Positions 1 through 9,473 are shown, counted from the stretch's first letter. The stretch: DNA of 64,000 nt from Megalonaias nervosa (GCA_016617855.1 JAECUM010001874.1:87157-151156), one strand, 5' to 3'. Numbers and translations are program-made. Notes: a model not told the origin generated them from the sequence alone.

Positions 1-257
1 ATACCATTATTAACAAAACCAGTTATATCCTCAGCGGCGTATTCAGTATTATCTGTTTTTATAATTTCACCTTCAACTTCAATAAATGCTTCAGCGGGTA
101 AGAAATATCTACTTGTATCCTGAACCTGTAGTTCAATTCGTCCACGCTGATCTGGAATTCGTGCGTCGTAAGAATAATACTGATAATCACGCACAGACTC
201 ATCTTTGAGAACTGGTGCGTCCATGTCAAACGCGGGGTCAGATATGCGCTTAAACAT
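1..257 (-). CDS. Polinton major capsid (hexon-like) protein, N-terminal part
   Basis: Open minus-strand frame of about 85 codons starting at ATG 257-255 and continuing past the window edge with no stop. It begins MFKRISDPAFDMDAPVL and has the run RIELQVQDTSRYFLPAEAFI, the layout I know from the N-terminus of double-jelly-roll capsid proteins of Polintons. Its stop-free state and position just downstream of the small virion-like gene (8 bp gap) fit a structural-gene cluster. Family assignment rests on recognition of the N-terminal pattern only; the rest of the gene is outside the window. Confidence 0.6.
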   Translation of the reverse strand, partial: MFKRISDPAFDMDAPVLKDESVRDYQYYSYDARIPDQRGRIELQVQDTSRYFLPAEAFIEVEGEIIKTDNTEYAAEDITGFVNNG

Positions 258-265
258 CTTTATTA

Positions 266-745
266 TTATCGTCTTCGCCTAACTCGAAGACCACTTCGAG
301 AAGTGAGACCACTTCCTGCTATCAGACTAGCGGTTATATTTTTTTCCTTTTCCGACATTGGTACATCAGCTAATTCTGCTAGTTTTTGATTAGCGGCTTG
401 ATTTATTATTTTACTTACATTTGCGGGCATCACTTCAGTGCTGGCCAATTTCACAGGTTGAGGTCGGGTCGCTTGTGGTCTGCGTATTAATCGTGATAGT
501 CTATCTTTGATTGCTGAAAACGCTTTGCTAGCAAGATTACCAACAGCGCTTGTACCTTTTTCATGAACAACATCAATAGCTTTCATTCCTAGCTGCTTTG
601 CAATCGGTATTGCTTTTGGGGCTATTCTTCTAAACAGACCCTGAACAACATCACCTAATCCATCTCCGTAGGTCGTTTTGTATACTGGTAATCGAGAGTT
701 TATTACCCTGACCATGGTAGGTCCACGAGTATTGTGTATGATCAT
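266..745 (-). CDS. Small basic virion protein, pVI/pX-like (159 aa)
   Basis: Intact 159-residue frame. Near the N-terminus is GDGLGDVVQGLFRRIAPKA, a glycine-containing amphipathic segment followed by a helical basic region; the C-terminus ends SGLRVRRRR. In Polintons and adintoviruses a small protein with a G-x-G-L-G-D motif sits next to the major capsid gene and is compared with adenovirus membrane-active/minor core proteins. The related gene of copy B (47240-47532) also carries GHGLGD and also lies next to the capsid gene. Function (capsid-internal, membrane-active) is inferred from that comparison. Confidence 0.6.
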   Translation of the reverse strand: MIIHNTRGPTMVRVINSRLPVYKTTYGDGLGDVVQGLFRRIAPKAIPIAKQLGMKAIDVVHEKGTSAVGNLASKAFSAIKDRLSRLIRRPQATRPQPVKLASTEVMPANVSKIINQAANQKLAELADVPMSEKEKNITASLIAGSGLTSRSGLRVRRRR

Positions 746-778
746 TTTATTATTAAGTGACTTTATAACTAATTGTAT

Positions 779-1930
779 CTAATCACTATGATAATCATCG
801 GCGGTTTCATTAATGAGAGACCGATATACATTAATATCCATGATACCACCTGTAAATAATCGTTTACAAATATCAGCTGCTTCATTAATGATTTCTGGGG
901 AATTATTACCAGCTCTTTTTCCTCCAATGAGGATTTCTAGTCGATCAACATCAGCGAGAACGTTATTGGGGCAAGTAATAAGACCACTTCCTAGACCACT
1001 TCCAGTTGCGCCAGGGGCGTCTTGAAATTCTTCTTCATCTTCCTTACCTGTTGTTTGGACTGGTTGTAGTTGTTGTGATCGTGGTAATTTAATCTGTGGT
1101 GATTGTGGTAATGTTGCAAATTCTTCTTTTTGTTGTCGCTCTCGTCGTTGTTTTATTGTTTCTTGTCGTTCTTGTTTTCGTTGTTCTCGTTGTCGTTGTA
1201 TCTCTTGTTGTCGTTGTAGTATCTTGTGTTGTTGTAGTAGTGGTTGCAGTTGTGGTACTGGTTGTTGTAGTGATGGTAATCTAAGATGCGGTGATGATAC
1301 TGGTGATAATTCAAATTGTGGTGGTTGTGATAATCGTTTGCTTTGTTCAACCTCTTCTACATATCTATTTAAAGCCTTACCAAAACTGTTAAAACCTTCA
1401 ATATCTTCATTAGATCTGATTTCTGGAATACCAGTAGCGACGCGATATATATCCTTGATCCAATTTTCAGAGCTTAATGATTTAATATATTTTGGTTTTA
1501 CATATTTTTTTCTTTCATAATATCCATACGCGGCAATATCAAATAATTGGGTTGGGTCCCTGATAGCAGCAATACCTTCAGGCGTAAATTTATCTATTAT
1601 CTTAATTCTGGTTCTTGGTGGTTGTGGTTGTGGTGGTGGTTGAGCTGCTTGTGGTGCTTGTGGTGGTGGTTGAGCAGCTTGAATACGACCAGCAATATCA
1701 GCAGGCAATGTTGCAAGAGCTCGTTGTGTTGCCTCAGTTGCTGTAACAATTTTCTTCGTTGGTTCGACAATCGGTTTAAATAATTTTTCTGTACCTTCTG
1801 TAAATTCCACCTGAGACTCCTGACGCGATTGTAGTTGTTGCTTAACAGAATCACGAACAGGTAGATATTTTTTAATTGCCTCTAGTCGCTCTCGAGATAA
1901 TTTAGCTGAGTGTGATTCTCCAATACTCAT
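779..1930 (-). CDS. Polinton protein of unknown function, 383 aa, Gln/Pro-rich middle
   Basis: The longest intact frame in the window. Regions: N-terminal charged helix with ELF-like motif TEKLFKPIVEPTKKI (about residues 47-61), a Pro/Gln/Ala linker (about 85-110), a block TPEGIAAIRDPTQLFDIAAY (about 118-137), a second Gln/Arg-rich coiled region (about 200-290), and a C-terminal domain DVDRLEILIGGKRAGNNS... ending in DDYHSD. The same N-terminal (ELFKPITEEL) and C-terminal (RLKLLIASKQAGN) blocks recur in the broken gene at 6970-7800, so this is a genuine conserved family. A TATAAATT lies just upstream, inside the inverted-repeat element at 1965-2148. I do not know its function; a virion or scaffold role is only suggested by its place between capsid and integrase genes. 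Confidence 0.7.
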   Translation of the reverse strand: MSIGESHSAKLSRERLEAIKKYLPVRDSVKQQLQSRQESQVEFTEGTEKLFKPIVEPTKKIVTATEATQRALATLPADIAGRIQAAQPPPQAPQAAQPPPQPQPPRTRIKIIDKFTPEGIAAIRDPTQLFDIAAYGYYERKKYVKPKYIKSLSSENWIKDIYRVATGIPEIRSNEDIEGFNSFGKALNRYVEEVEQSKRLSQPPQFELSPVSSPHLRLPSLQQPVPQLQPLLQQHKILQRQQEIQRQREQRKQERQETIKQRRERQQKEEFATLPQSPQIKLPRSQQLQPVQTTGKEDEEEFQDAPGATGSGLGSGLITCPNNVLADVDRLEILIGGKRAGNNSPEIINEAADICKRLFTGGIMDINVYRSLINETADDYHSD

Positions 1931-1964
1931 TATTGATAATATCTATAATGGTTGTTTAATTTAT

Positions 1965-2148
1965 AGCAGCAGGGAGGGTGGACGACATACGCGTAGTGAC
2001 CAGATTGTGAAAAAATCAGAAAAAATCTGGTCAATTAAAGAAGTTTTCATTATTTAGACAAAATCTTTTTTTTCAGCCTTCGTAGGAACCCTTTAATTTC
2101 AAAAAATAAGGTCTCTAAAAAGTTGTAGGGTCCACCCTCCCTGCTGCT
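1965..2148. repeat. 184-bp inverted-repeat element (MITE-like)
   Basis: A perfect 19-bp inverted repeat: AGCAGCAGGGAGGGTGGAC at 1965-1983 and its complement at 2130-2148. Inside is a nested hairpin GACCAGATT...AATCTGGTC around 2020-2050. No convincing target duplication is visible at the borders (flanks differ). It separates the integrase C-terminus from the 383-aa gene and supplies a TATAAA-like sequence to that gene. It could be a small foldback/MITE insertion or a structured intergenic element. Confidence 0.5.
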
Positions 2149-2990
2149 CCATTCAAGAAGAGATTTATTTTTTTTCCCTTTGGTCAAGATGACTTTTTCT
2201 ATACGGAAAATTTCCTGATCTGCTTTTTGTAGTTCTTGCTCGTAAAAAGAACCTTAAACAGTTTCTCAAGACGCATCTTTAAGCGCGTACGTTACAGGTA
2301 ATGTTTTCTGAACCATATCTACCACAAACACTTCTTCGGTCCAGTTGGGTGTGTAGCCTTTTTCAAACGCGCTTTTTTGTCCGCTGGTTCTCACACGGTC
2401 GCCTAACTGAAATTTATGTTTAAAAATTGCGCTTATGTCACCTTTGCCGAGCTTCCATGGGCGTCATTTTAATTGTGCCGTGTTTTGTGTAATTGTAATT
2501 ATTTACACTCTCAGGTAAAAGATCTAAATACCGATTAGTGTGTGTTATCGCTGGAGAACCTTTTCCACATGCGGTTTTTTTAAATGTCCTATTAAACCGT
2601 TCGATCACTACTGCTTTGCCCTGGTTTTGTGTGCTGTATAACGTGATGTTATTTTTTGGACGGTCTTGTTATAGAACTCGCTGCCGTGATCTACTCATAA
2701 TTTTCTTAGTTTTGATGCACCGATGAGGATGCCGTCTAATACTTTTACGATAGAATCTACTTTGTTATTTTGTAAAGGAACCACTCAGGCATGCTTGCTG
2801 AACAGATTGATGATGGTAAGCAAGTATTTGATCTTATCGTTGTAAACACTGTAATGTCACGTGTCGACTAATACCGCTTACCAATTATCATCTACCCCCG
2901 CAGCAACAACTTTACGCCGTGGAAAATGTTTTCGCTTGGGCTTGTACAACTAGTCCGCTAGCTGTGCCTGATTCATTTTGGTTACGGCGT
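2149..2990 (-). pseudogene. Polinton integrase (DDE/rve type), degenerate
   Basis: Read with frame changes on the minus strand, the region gives AAGVDDNW, then INLFSKHAWVVPL, then VDHGSEFYNK, then VIERFNRTFKK, then GDRVRTSG..EKGYTPNWTEEVF, the order of a Polinton retroviral-type integrase: catalytic core followed by the C-terminal domain. The Asp-His-Gly and Glu-Arg-Phe-Asn motifs (second Asp and Glu of the DDE triad) remain, but the position of the first Asp reads valine (stop-A-V-L-V-D) and there are several stops, so it is dead. A C-terminal extension reads into the inverted-repeat element. Confidence 0.75.
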
Positions 2991-3054
2991 GTGCCTGCAC
3001 ACTAACTCCCAATTTATGTTTAGCACCTGTTATTCCACGCACAAGAGCGCGGTC

Positions 3055-3097
<43 letters not shown>

Positions 3098-3290
3098 AAA
3101 TGTTGGGGTTTTAGATCCCGTAAATCGCATAACATCACCTTATAACTCCCGGCTTTATCATGTATATGATCCCGGTAACACATATCATGCCACAACGCAA
3201 TAGCTCTTGGTCGGCCAGTGGCCCATCGTTCTCGTCCAGTTGCAACTCGAGACGATTCCAAAGCGCGAGATATTTATGCCCCGGTAATAA
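2991..3290 (-). pseudogene. Phospholipase A2-like (parvovirus VP1-type) domain protein, broken
   Basis: Minus-strand reading shows LPGHKYLALWNRLE, then QLDENDGPL, then ALWHDMCYRDH with the His-Asp active-site pair, then D..LKP...ER and IT GAKHKLG (gap marks a frame change), leading straight into the integrase N-terminal part. This matches the PLA2-like domain found ahead of integrase-type sequence in animal Polintons, related to parvovirus VP1 (Y-x-G-P-x-N loop and HDxxY). The glycine loop is altered (LAL in place of LGP), there is a frame change, and a (GA)n tract at 3063-3095 interrupts it. In a virion such a domain would breach the endosomal membrane; that role is known for parvoviruses and inferred here. 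Confidence 0.6.
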
Positions 3291-3296
3291 GAATAA

Positions 3297-4960
3297 GAAT
3301 AAGAATTCTTTATTTCAGACTACATAGTCCATACATCTAAATTAAATAGTCCATACATCTAAATTAAAATACGGATATAAAGTAAAACATTGTAAACATA
3401 AAAGAACATATATATCATATTTACAAGTATACAGACACATCTACAACAATGGACTGTGCCCTGCATTGTTAAGAATGAAATTAAGTGGCACATTTAAAGA
3501 GTAATTTGTTCCATCTACTAATAATATGAGAATTTAAATGAACGTCATAGTTCCAAAGTGATTTCAATATACAGTTCTCACTATTAGATAGTCTTGTTAT
3601 CATTGAGAATACATACTTTCTCATTACTTCCTCAAAACTGAATACATTATAATTTACAAACATGTTGGAGGCACTGTTCCATCTAGGAAGACCTAATAGA
3701 AAACGAAGACTATTATATAACCAATTACTAGTTTTCTTTTCATACATTCACTAAAGTTTGTCCACAGTGGAGCACAATACATAGTGCAGCAATAAGATTT
3801 GAATAATCTAATTTTGATACTCAATGAACAATTCTTAAATTTCCGTAGAAGCATGTTTGTTCGAGTACACAAATATCGATAATGTCTCATCATATCTTCA
3901 TTATCTGACTGATTGGATTTCAAAATATGACCCAAATACATATAACTGTCGACATACGTAAGAGCATTGCCGTTAAGATATACAGGGGGAGGTGATGGTA
4001 ATTTAAAAGAAGTTGGCTGAAAGACCATGCAAACTGATTTTTGTGTATTATAGATGATATCATTCTCTAATGCGTATTGTTCACATATCTTCAATAATTT
4101 CCTTAAACCTGTGATAGAAGGACTTATCAGTGACATATCATCAGCAAAACTAAAATTGTTAAGAAACAACACATTTGGTGGCAGACGTAACCCTACGTAA
4201 CACTGGCACTGGCCCAGTATACGATTTAACTCGTCTATGTATATATTAAATAACAAAGGGGAAAGAATACCCTGCCTCACCCCATTGGTTACATGGAAAG
4301 CGCTGGATATTACACTTCCCCATCGCACATAATACAACTGTTTGCCATACCAGTTAACTAAAGTATGAACTATGTATACAGGTATTTTAATATCGAGCAA
4401 CTTTTTAAAGAGTGTCCAATGATTGACCCTATCAAATGCCTTACTATCGTCTAAAAAGCATGCAAATACTGGGCTGCCATGTTCTACATAATAGCTGACG
4501 GTTTCCTTAAAGGCATATAGACATAAATCTGTTGAATGCTGCTTTTTAAAACCAAACTGATTATCGGAGATTGTGACTTCACATCTTTGTAGTATGATGC
4601 ATTCAAATATTTTTGAGATAATAGTCGTAAGAGCTATAGGTCTGTAGTTATTTTTGTCCGCCAGGTTACCAATTTTGCTTTTTAGTAGCGGTATAATTGT
4701 AACTTTTGTGAAATCATCTGGTACAAAGTTATGCACAAACATACAATTAAATAAAATCATTAATAGCCCATGAAGTCTAGTATCTGAAAATTAAAAATGT
4801 TCCACATATAAAAAATCTGATCCTGGACATTTACCACCTTTTTGTCTTGTTATTGCATTTTGGATCTCAGATAATGTGATTACCTCAATATGATGTCCGG
4901 TCTCTGCTAGGTTTGAGAGGTTTGCCAATAATTTTTTGGATGTCGACAGCACCCCTTATA
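3297..4960 (-). mobile_element. Non-LTR retrotransposon, 5'-truncated
   Basis: The element is read on the minus strand from about 4960 to a 3' tail of repeated TTCTTA units at 3297-3315, with AATAAA just before the tail. Only the reverse transcriptase and C-terminal part remain; the endonuclease end is missing, as expected from aborted target-primed reverse transcription. It lies precisely against the phospholipase-like domain of Polinton A1. I could not settle its clade from motifs alone (CR1/L2 or I-like groups are possible). Confidence 0.75.
3481..4890 (-). pseudogene. Non-LTR reverse transcriptase
   Basis: A 355-codon frame (4760-3693) plus an overlapping downstream frame (3747-3481). 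Motifs in order: NYRPIALTTIISKIFE, FGFKKQHST, FACFLDDSKAFDRVNH (RT motif with first Asp), NGVRQGILSPLLFNIYIDEL, FSFADDMSLIS (catalytic Asp-Asp), YMYLGHIL. The C-terminal frame continues with LRFLLGLPRWNSASNMFV. The upstream part to about 4890 has one stop before the main frame (EHF-stop). The frame change near 3750 separates RT from the C-terminal region, so the copy is probably inactive although the RT catalytic residues are intact. Confidence 0.9.
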
Positions 4961-4994
4961 ATTTTATGTCCTCCACATGTTACACAACCTCGTT

Positions 4995-5480
4995 CGTTAT
5001 GGACTAAAGGAGCTATTTGTTTTCGATGTCAAGATTAGAGAGTGGCTTAGTGAGTTTGCTCAATGCTACCGTGGCGAAGGCCTCGGCAATGTCAACCTCC
5101 TTCCTCCTCTTTTTCTATGCGGTCGGGGTATGTACGTCCTCCTCTCAGCGTACCAGGAAGCTGAAGCCCCTTACCAAAATATGCCACCTAAGAGTCCAGG
5201 TAATAAAGACCCGGGGACACCAGCTAATAACGGTCCGAAGAACCATCCTTGTTTAGCTAATTGCGCAGCGGAACGTTTTAAGATGATTCCTTTCAGGGCC
5301 GCAGGTTTTCTGTTAGCGACGCCATCTGGCGGGTAGTCAGCATGAGCTTGTCAGGATAGAGGCTACAGCAGCCGTATCGAGCTTAATCAATATTATTGTT
5401 TTCTTTTGCAGAGGTGTCAGGGTTAAACCAACGGGAATGTAAGGCATGTTTATTACAACCCGTGATATTATTTTTTTAGG
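4995..5480 (-). pseudogene. Polinton core-like protein with Gly/Leu-rich C-terminus, broken
   Basis: Two frames connect on the minus strand. The first contains MPYIPVGLTLTPLQKKTI (about 5450-5390), preceded by a basic RRRKPKK run; the second contains LKRSAAQLAKQGWFFGPLLA and then GSLLPGLLGG (about 5290-5170). I recognise this architecture, an LTLTxxQKK block followed by a hydrophobic glycine/leucine tail, from small core/condensing-like proteins of Polintons. There are two or more frame changes. DNA-condensing or membrane role is inference. Confidence 0.4.
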
Positions 5481-5559
5481 CTTACGTCGTCGTTTTATAG
5501 TTGGTTGCGATAACCCCCAGACGAGGTAATGGTCGTCCGTTTCCGACGGAAAGCGCCGT

Positions 5560-5815
5560 TGCGGGGGGTGGCTGATGTGCTTCGCACAACACCATTGCGA
5601 GTGATGGGTAAGCCACTGGGTGAAACTCAGTTTCTGGAGGTGGCTAAACCACCACCTGCTGTAACCCTGTGAGTAGCTCCCGATACAACTCCTGCTGCTG
5701 CGGCAAGCACAAGGGTTAATTAAACAGAAGTCAGTAATTTCTGTGCAAACGTTTTGATGAGCGGAACCCCTTCGAGCACGTCGTCGTCCGCTTCTGTTAG
5801 GCATGGTTATACAAT
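5560..5815 (-). pseudogene. Possible small virion protein remnant
   Basis: One minus-strand frame gives LTEADDDVLEGVPLIKTFAQ followed by a stop and an alanine-rich hydrophobic stretch; an overlapping 155-codon frame (5804-5337) is arginine-rich at its start. Neither is recognised with confidence. The position between the capsid C-terminus and the core-like gene is where Polintons carry pVI/pX-type genes. It may be noise. Confidence 0.25.
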
Positions 5816-5856
5816 TGTTTAGACAGGTCAGCTATCACACAATTGATCGTCTTTCA

Positions 5857-6470
5857 GACGATTACATTAATCTTTCCGATGAGTACATCTAATGTAATAA
5901 ACCGATCAGACGTTACGACAACATAAAATGTATAATCCTCTGCAGTCCACCGTTCTTCAGTATCTTTGAGACATTAGGGATGCTTAGAGAGATCGAAATG
6001 AAAAATGGGATACAAACCCTGCAAAACATCCCAAAGAAATTTGTGTACCCGTGTCCGTATCCGGGTATTTTTGCATGGCTTCCATAAGGATCATGTAAGC
6101 CCGCGTGTAATTTCTCGTGGAGACGGCAAAATCACACTCGAATTCTCGGTTGCGATATTGCCTCGAATTAATGCGGACGTGAATCCGGGATATATAAATG
6201 TTATTTAACATATGTTTATTTCCGGTCTGGTCCACACGACGTGCCGCTAATTGAAAAAACACACGAAAACATGCTGTGGAAGTTCGCTTCTCGCGTTGGT
6301 GGCTACCCTCCACGCGTTGGTGACCTGGGCTGCAATAAATTGCTGCATGTACACCCGAGTCTATTCAAAATACAATATTTTGGTAAATTTCACTAATATC
6401 GATTCCAACTCTAGCGCAAAGATGATCGAAGGAGTAATTTTTGGCATCCACAACGACAGTCCGGTCAGTA
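5857..6470 (-). pseudogene. Polinton major capsid protein, C-terminal part
   Basis: Minus-strand pieces in several frames give LWMPKITPSI, then LPQHVFVCFF, then VDQTGNKHMLNN, then EFECDFAVSTRNYTRAYMIL, then DTDTGTQIS, ending YTFYVVVTSDRFITLDVLIG. This is the C-terminal part of a double-jelly-roll Polinton capsid of the type whose N-terminus is at 1-257. An in-frame TAG stands where glutamine is expected before TRVYMQQF. The 5' half is missing; it is joined directly to a penton N-terminus. Confidence 0.6.
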
Positions 6471-6495
6471 TAAATTGGTCATACGGTACTCCAAC

Positions 6496-6878
6496 CTATC
6501 GGTGCATGTACTGTGCAGGAGAATCTCTTCTTATTTTCTTTGACGGTAATCCTGGTCCGTAACGTCGAATAATATGCTCAATTTTAATGTTGGACGCCGT
6601 ATGGCCTTTAGCTGTGATCAGCCTGGAGATTTCAGAGGCAATGTCTGTAATGTTATAACCGCCAGGGGAAATCGTGATGGTCTGAAATCTGTTCTCGATA
6701 GCGTAAGCAGACATGTAATTTGTCTCGGTGATGTTAAAAAAACGCTGTTCCAGATCTTAGGCAAAATCAACGCGATTTCGCATGACGATTTCTGGTCGAG
6801 TTGTAGCGGCGCATTATCCCGCACAGTCGAACTCACTTGGCGAAAATCAAATAACAGCGTGGAGTCGTAGATGGACAT
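6496..6878 (-). pseudogene. Penton-like minor capsid protein, N-terminal part
   Basis: Start ATG at 6878. Two frames join near 6730: the first reads MSIYDSTLLFDFRQVSSTVR...LPKIWNSVF, the second MSAYAIENRFQTITISPGGY followed by NITDIASEISRLI. A short beta-rich N-terminus, then WNSV and a PGGYNITDIASEI block, is the pattern of Polinton minor (penton) capsid proteins. The frame then stops and the sequence passes into the capsid C-terminus, so the penton C-terminal half is deleted. Confidence 0.5.
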
Positions 6879-6969
6879 TTTATTTTCTGCGATTCTATGA
6901 AATTAATCGGTGGATTGGCTCCCAGCCCATGGACTTTTTTTAAAAATGAAAAAACGATTAATCAGCTCT

Positions 6970-7800
6970 CAGCCAATCAAATCCTGGTACATCACCTGGT
7001 ATTGATAGCTTGTGATCAGATTTTGGTTTAATACATTATTTAAGATCTCAACCATCTCATTATCGATCTCCACACTCACATTACCGGCTTGCTTAGATGC
7101 AATCAGCAATTTTAACCGTGAAACAATCTCAGCCGGGTGCTGGTAGTAGCGGATGGTGGCATCTCCGCCGCGAATGGTGGAAATACAACCTATGCTGCTG
7201 CCGGTTTTACGTTTTTTGGCACCCGGTCTTTTTTTGTTTAGTGCTGATATGATGGGTGCTTAACGTGGTGTTAACTTTGTTGCTTAATTCTGTGATCGGA
7301 TCATCATATGGTTTGAGGTAACCGTGTTTTTTCATCATCTCGTAATGCTCAAGAATCTTCGGAATTTCTTCTTTTAAAATACCTAAATCCGTTGGGGATT
7401 TTTGATGTTTGTCTAATATTTCTTTTATTTTCTCACCGGTGGAGTCGAGGTAATCTTGCAGTGTTTCTTTTATTTTGTTCTTCTTCTCTCATTTGTGGCT
7501 TACGCATATCAACCAATAGGCCCACAAGGGTCTTGTCCTGGAGAATTTTTTTCCACCTCAAATCTGGTAATCCTCTCCATTATATCGTCTTGTTTTTCAT
7601 TAACAGCTGTTATCTTCGACATGAGCTGGTCCTGTTTGGCATCGACAGTTGTGCCGATCTCGGTTATTTTGACGATGAGCTTGTCCTGCTGAACATCTTG
7701 TTTTGTCACAATACAGCCAAGCTCTTCAGTGATCGGTTTAAACAATTCCTGGGCTACATCATGCTGAAATTCTTGTTTTCCATCTTTGTCCGCTAACACT
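6970..7800 (-). pseudogene. 383-aa-family protein, second copy, frameshifted
   Basis: Three minus-strand frames in order: EFQHDVAQELFKPITEEL with a heptad-like coiled coil (7799-7509); IKETLQDYLDSTGEKIKEIL and LEHYEMMKKHGYLKPYDDPI (about 7490-7260); and KKRPGAKKRK leading to RLKLLIASKQAGN and YQVMYQDLIG before a stop (about 7230-6970). N- and C-terminal blocks match those of the intact gene at 779-1930, while the middle is coiled coil instead of Gln/Pro-rich. At least two frameshifts. Function unknown. Confidence 0.6.
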
Positions 7801-7859
7801 TGCTGACGTAAGGCCGTATGTTGCTAGGCAAATTTTCTCAGGACGTGGTCACGCTGACG

Positions 7860-8490
7860 TTTGGTTTTAACTTTTTCAAATGATATGTCTTTATAATGAC
7901 AGCAAGGCATACCATTTAAACAGCTGTAAGTTGAAACACAGCAAATCTTTTCCTGTATTTTTCAGGGGTAATTTCAGCATCACGATGAAACGTCATAACA
8001 TCTTGTTTGTATTGCGATGTGGTCACGTAATAGCAGTCATTTATATATTTGGAGGTGATCTCGCAATCGAATCGATATCGCGATTGTCCGGCGAGAAAAG
8101 CACAAAACAGCCCTTGTTTTGACGGATGTATTTTGGCACATCGTAATACGATTGTCTTTAAATGATGTTACAATGTTTGTTATGCAATACCGAAAAATAC
8201 TCATGTTATCACGGTCGATCTTAATATCATCAAACACAATAATTTTATGACCGTCTGCATCCTGGAACTGCTAGACCGGTAATTGTATACACGGGATCGT
8301 CTTACTCGGTTGCATTGCATAACGAATCATTGAACTCAGCTAGCGTCTGGTATTTATCCTGATGGGGGTTGAGCGTGTAAATCACCACACGGTCGTAATA
8401 TAACATGTTATTTAACAGCAGGTTCATCAATAAATTCGTTTTACCTCGACCTGTAAGACCCACGATCATGTAATGGCAGTCCGGTAACAA
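7860..8490 (-). pseudogene. Packaging ATPase (FtsK/HerA, A32-like), broken
   Basis: The start region (8490-8302) has the P-loop GLTGRGKTNLLMNLLLNNML, then YYDRVVIYTLNPHQDKY, as in Polinton genome-packaging ATPases. After a TAG the Walker B-type segment KIIVFDDIKIDRDN follows (about 8245-8200), and the C-terminal part around 8130-8040 reads IDSIARDHLQIYK in another frame. The P-loop carries R where C/S is common. Two or more lesions make it non-functional. Its job would be pumping element DNA into capsids. Confidence 0.75.
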
Positions 8491-8653
8491 AAATGATGTT
8501 TATGCTTCTTTTTCATTTTGTCGCGAGAATCCTGATTCTAGATGTTCATTTTTATGTCCTACACAACATTTGCCACATTAGTAGGGACAGGAGATGGTGC
8601 CTCGGGACTCCAGGAAGAGCTCAACATAAAAAATCAACCGCACCGGGGACAGC

Positions 8654-9473
8654 ATGGAGGGAACTCTTAATTTGAGGGGGAACAGCATTAGGAATTTGCA
8701 GGATGTCGATTATCCTCCACCAGCTGGCCACACCACTAGAAGGTCGCACGTTTCCAGATTAGCACAAACAAAATTATCATTGACTAGGAGGTGAGATGAC
8801 GGGAAATAAAGGTATTGGTGGATATATGTTGTACGGGCTCCCGGCGCCTAATGGGCAGGCTCTCATGTCATCCCAGGCGGTCTCGGGAGGCTATCTCGAG
8901 GCAGCACTGGCTGACAAATACAATTAAACCGGTAAGACGATCTCTGGAAATGTGGCGGTCGCAGGCTCGTTATCGGTAACAGGTCAGATTTTATCGATTT
9001 AGTCCAATCTTCACCTGTTTCTGGAAGGACCTCGCAAAATCCCAGGTAGGTACACTCAGTGTAAAGGGCTCAACAACAGGACCACGATGGAATACCATAT
9101 GTGGACCAGCGACAGGTCCATCTGGATCGATAGAGATGCGTCAGGAGCATACGCGTCTATTACAGTGCAAACAGCTACAGAAGGTTTTATGGTCAACAAT
9201 AGCGATTATGCGGCTGTGTTCACAGTGTTCAACACGGGTATCACCCTGGCCAAGCCTACCTCGATGTAGAACCAAGTATTGCCAGTACTACCTACCACAT
9301 GGCTGCTGACTGCGTCGTTAGAGGATAAAACAGCTGATCAGGGAGACGAAGACGCGTTGTAGAGGTTTAACCCAACCAAGCGGGAAGCACAAAAAATGGC
9401 TGAAGCGCATTACATCTTCGTACTACAATCATTAGCTAAGCAAGTTAATACGGATAAAGTGGCCGATTTCTAG
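8654..9473 (+). pseudogene. Fibre-like (tail-fibre collar repeat) protein, broken
   Basis: Plus-strand frames give MEGTLNLRGNSIRNLQDVDY from ATG 8654, then LPAPNGQALMSSQAVSGGYL (about 8830-8890), then TISGNVAVAGSLSVTGQI (about 8940-8995), then MEYHMWTSDRSIWIDRDASG (9087 on), continuing in the same frame through two TAG codons to 9473. The motif M-x-G-x-L-N-x-x-x-N-x-I-x-N-L followed by GNVAVAGSLSVTG is typical of virion fibre/tail-fibre proteins. It is the only gene of A2 on the plus strand, as if convergent or divergent to the ATPase. Stops and frame changes make it a pseudogene. Confidence 0.55.

Larger units (their letters stand above)
1..3296 (-). mobile_element. Polinton/Maverick piece A1 (partial, runs off left edge)
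   Basis: A run of minus-strand genes typical of a Polinton/adintovirus-like element: capsid N-terminus, small virion-like basic protein, 383-residue unknown protein, integrase and a phospholipase A2-like domain, in that order from left to right. The two middle genes have long intact reading frames while the integrase and phospholipase regions are full of stops, so decay is uneven. The right limit is where the 3' end of a non-LTR element abuts the phospholipase domain. It is a different copy from A2 because both carry a member of the 383-residue family. Confidence 0.8.

Noticed and set aside
1096..1350. Open frames of Val/Leu-rich and Asn/His/Tyr-rich protein
   Set aside because: They are shadows of the Gln/Arg-rich part of the intact 383-aa gene on the minus strand.
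5845..5875. Hairpin GATCGTCT-TTC-AGACGATT as a transcription terminator
   Set aside because: Rho-independent terminators are not expected here, and an 8-bp hairpin in AT-rich DNA is weak evidence.
9087..9473. Amber (TAG) recoding, because several in-frame TAG codons occur in the fibre-like gene and elsewhere
   Set aside because: TGA and TAA are also found in-frame in neighbouring genes (penton, coiled coil, capsid), alongside frameshifts. This is ordinary decay.
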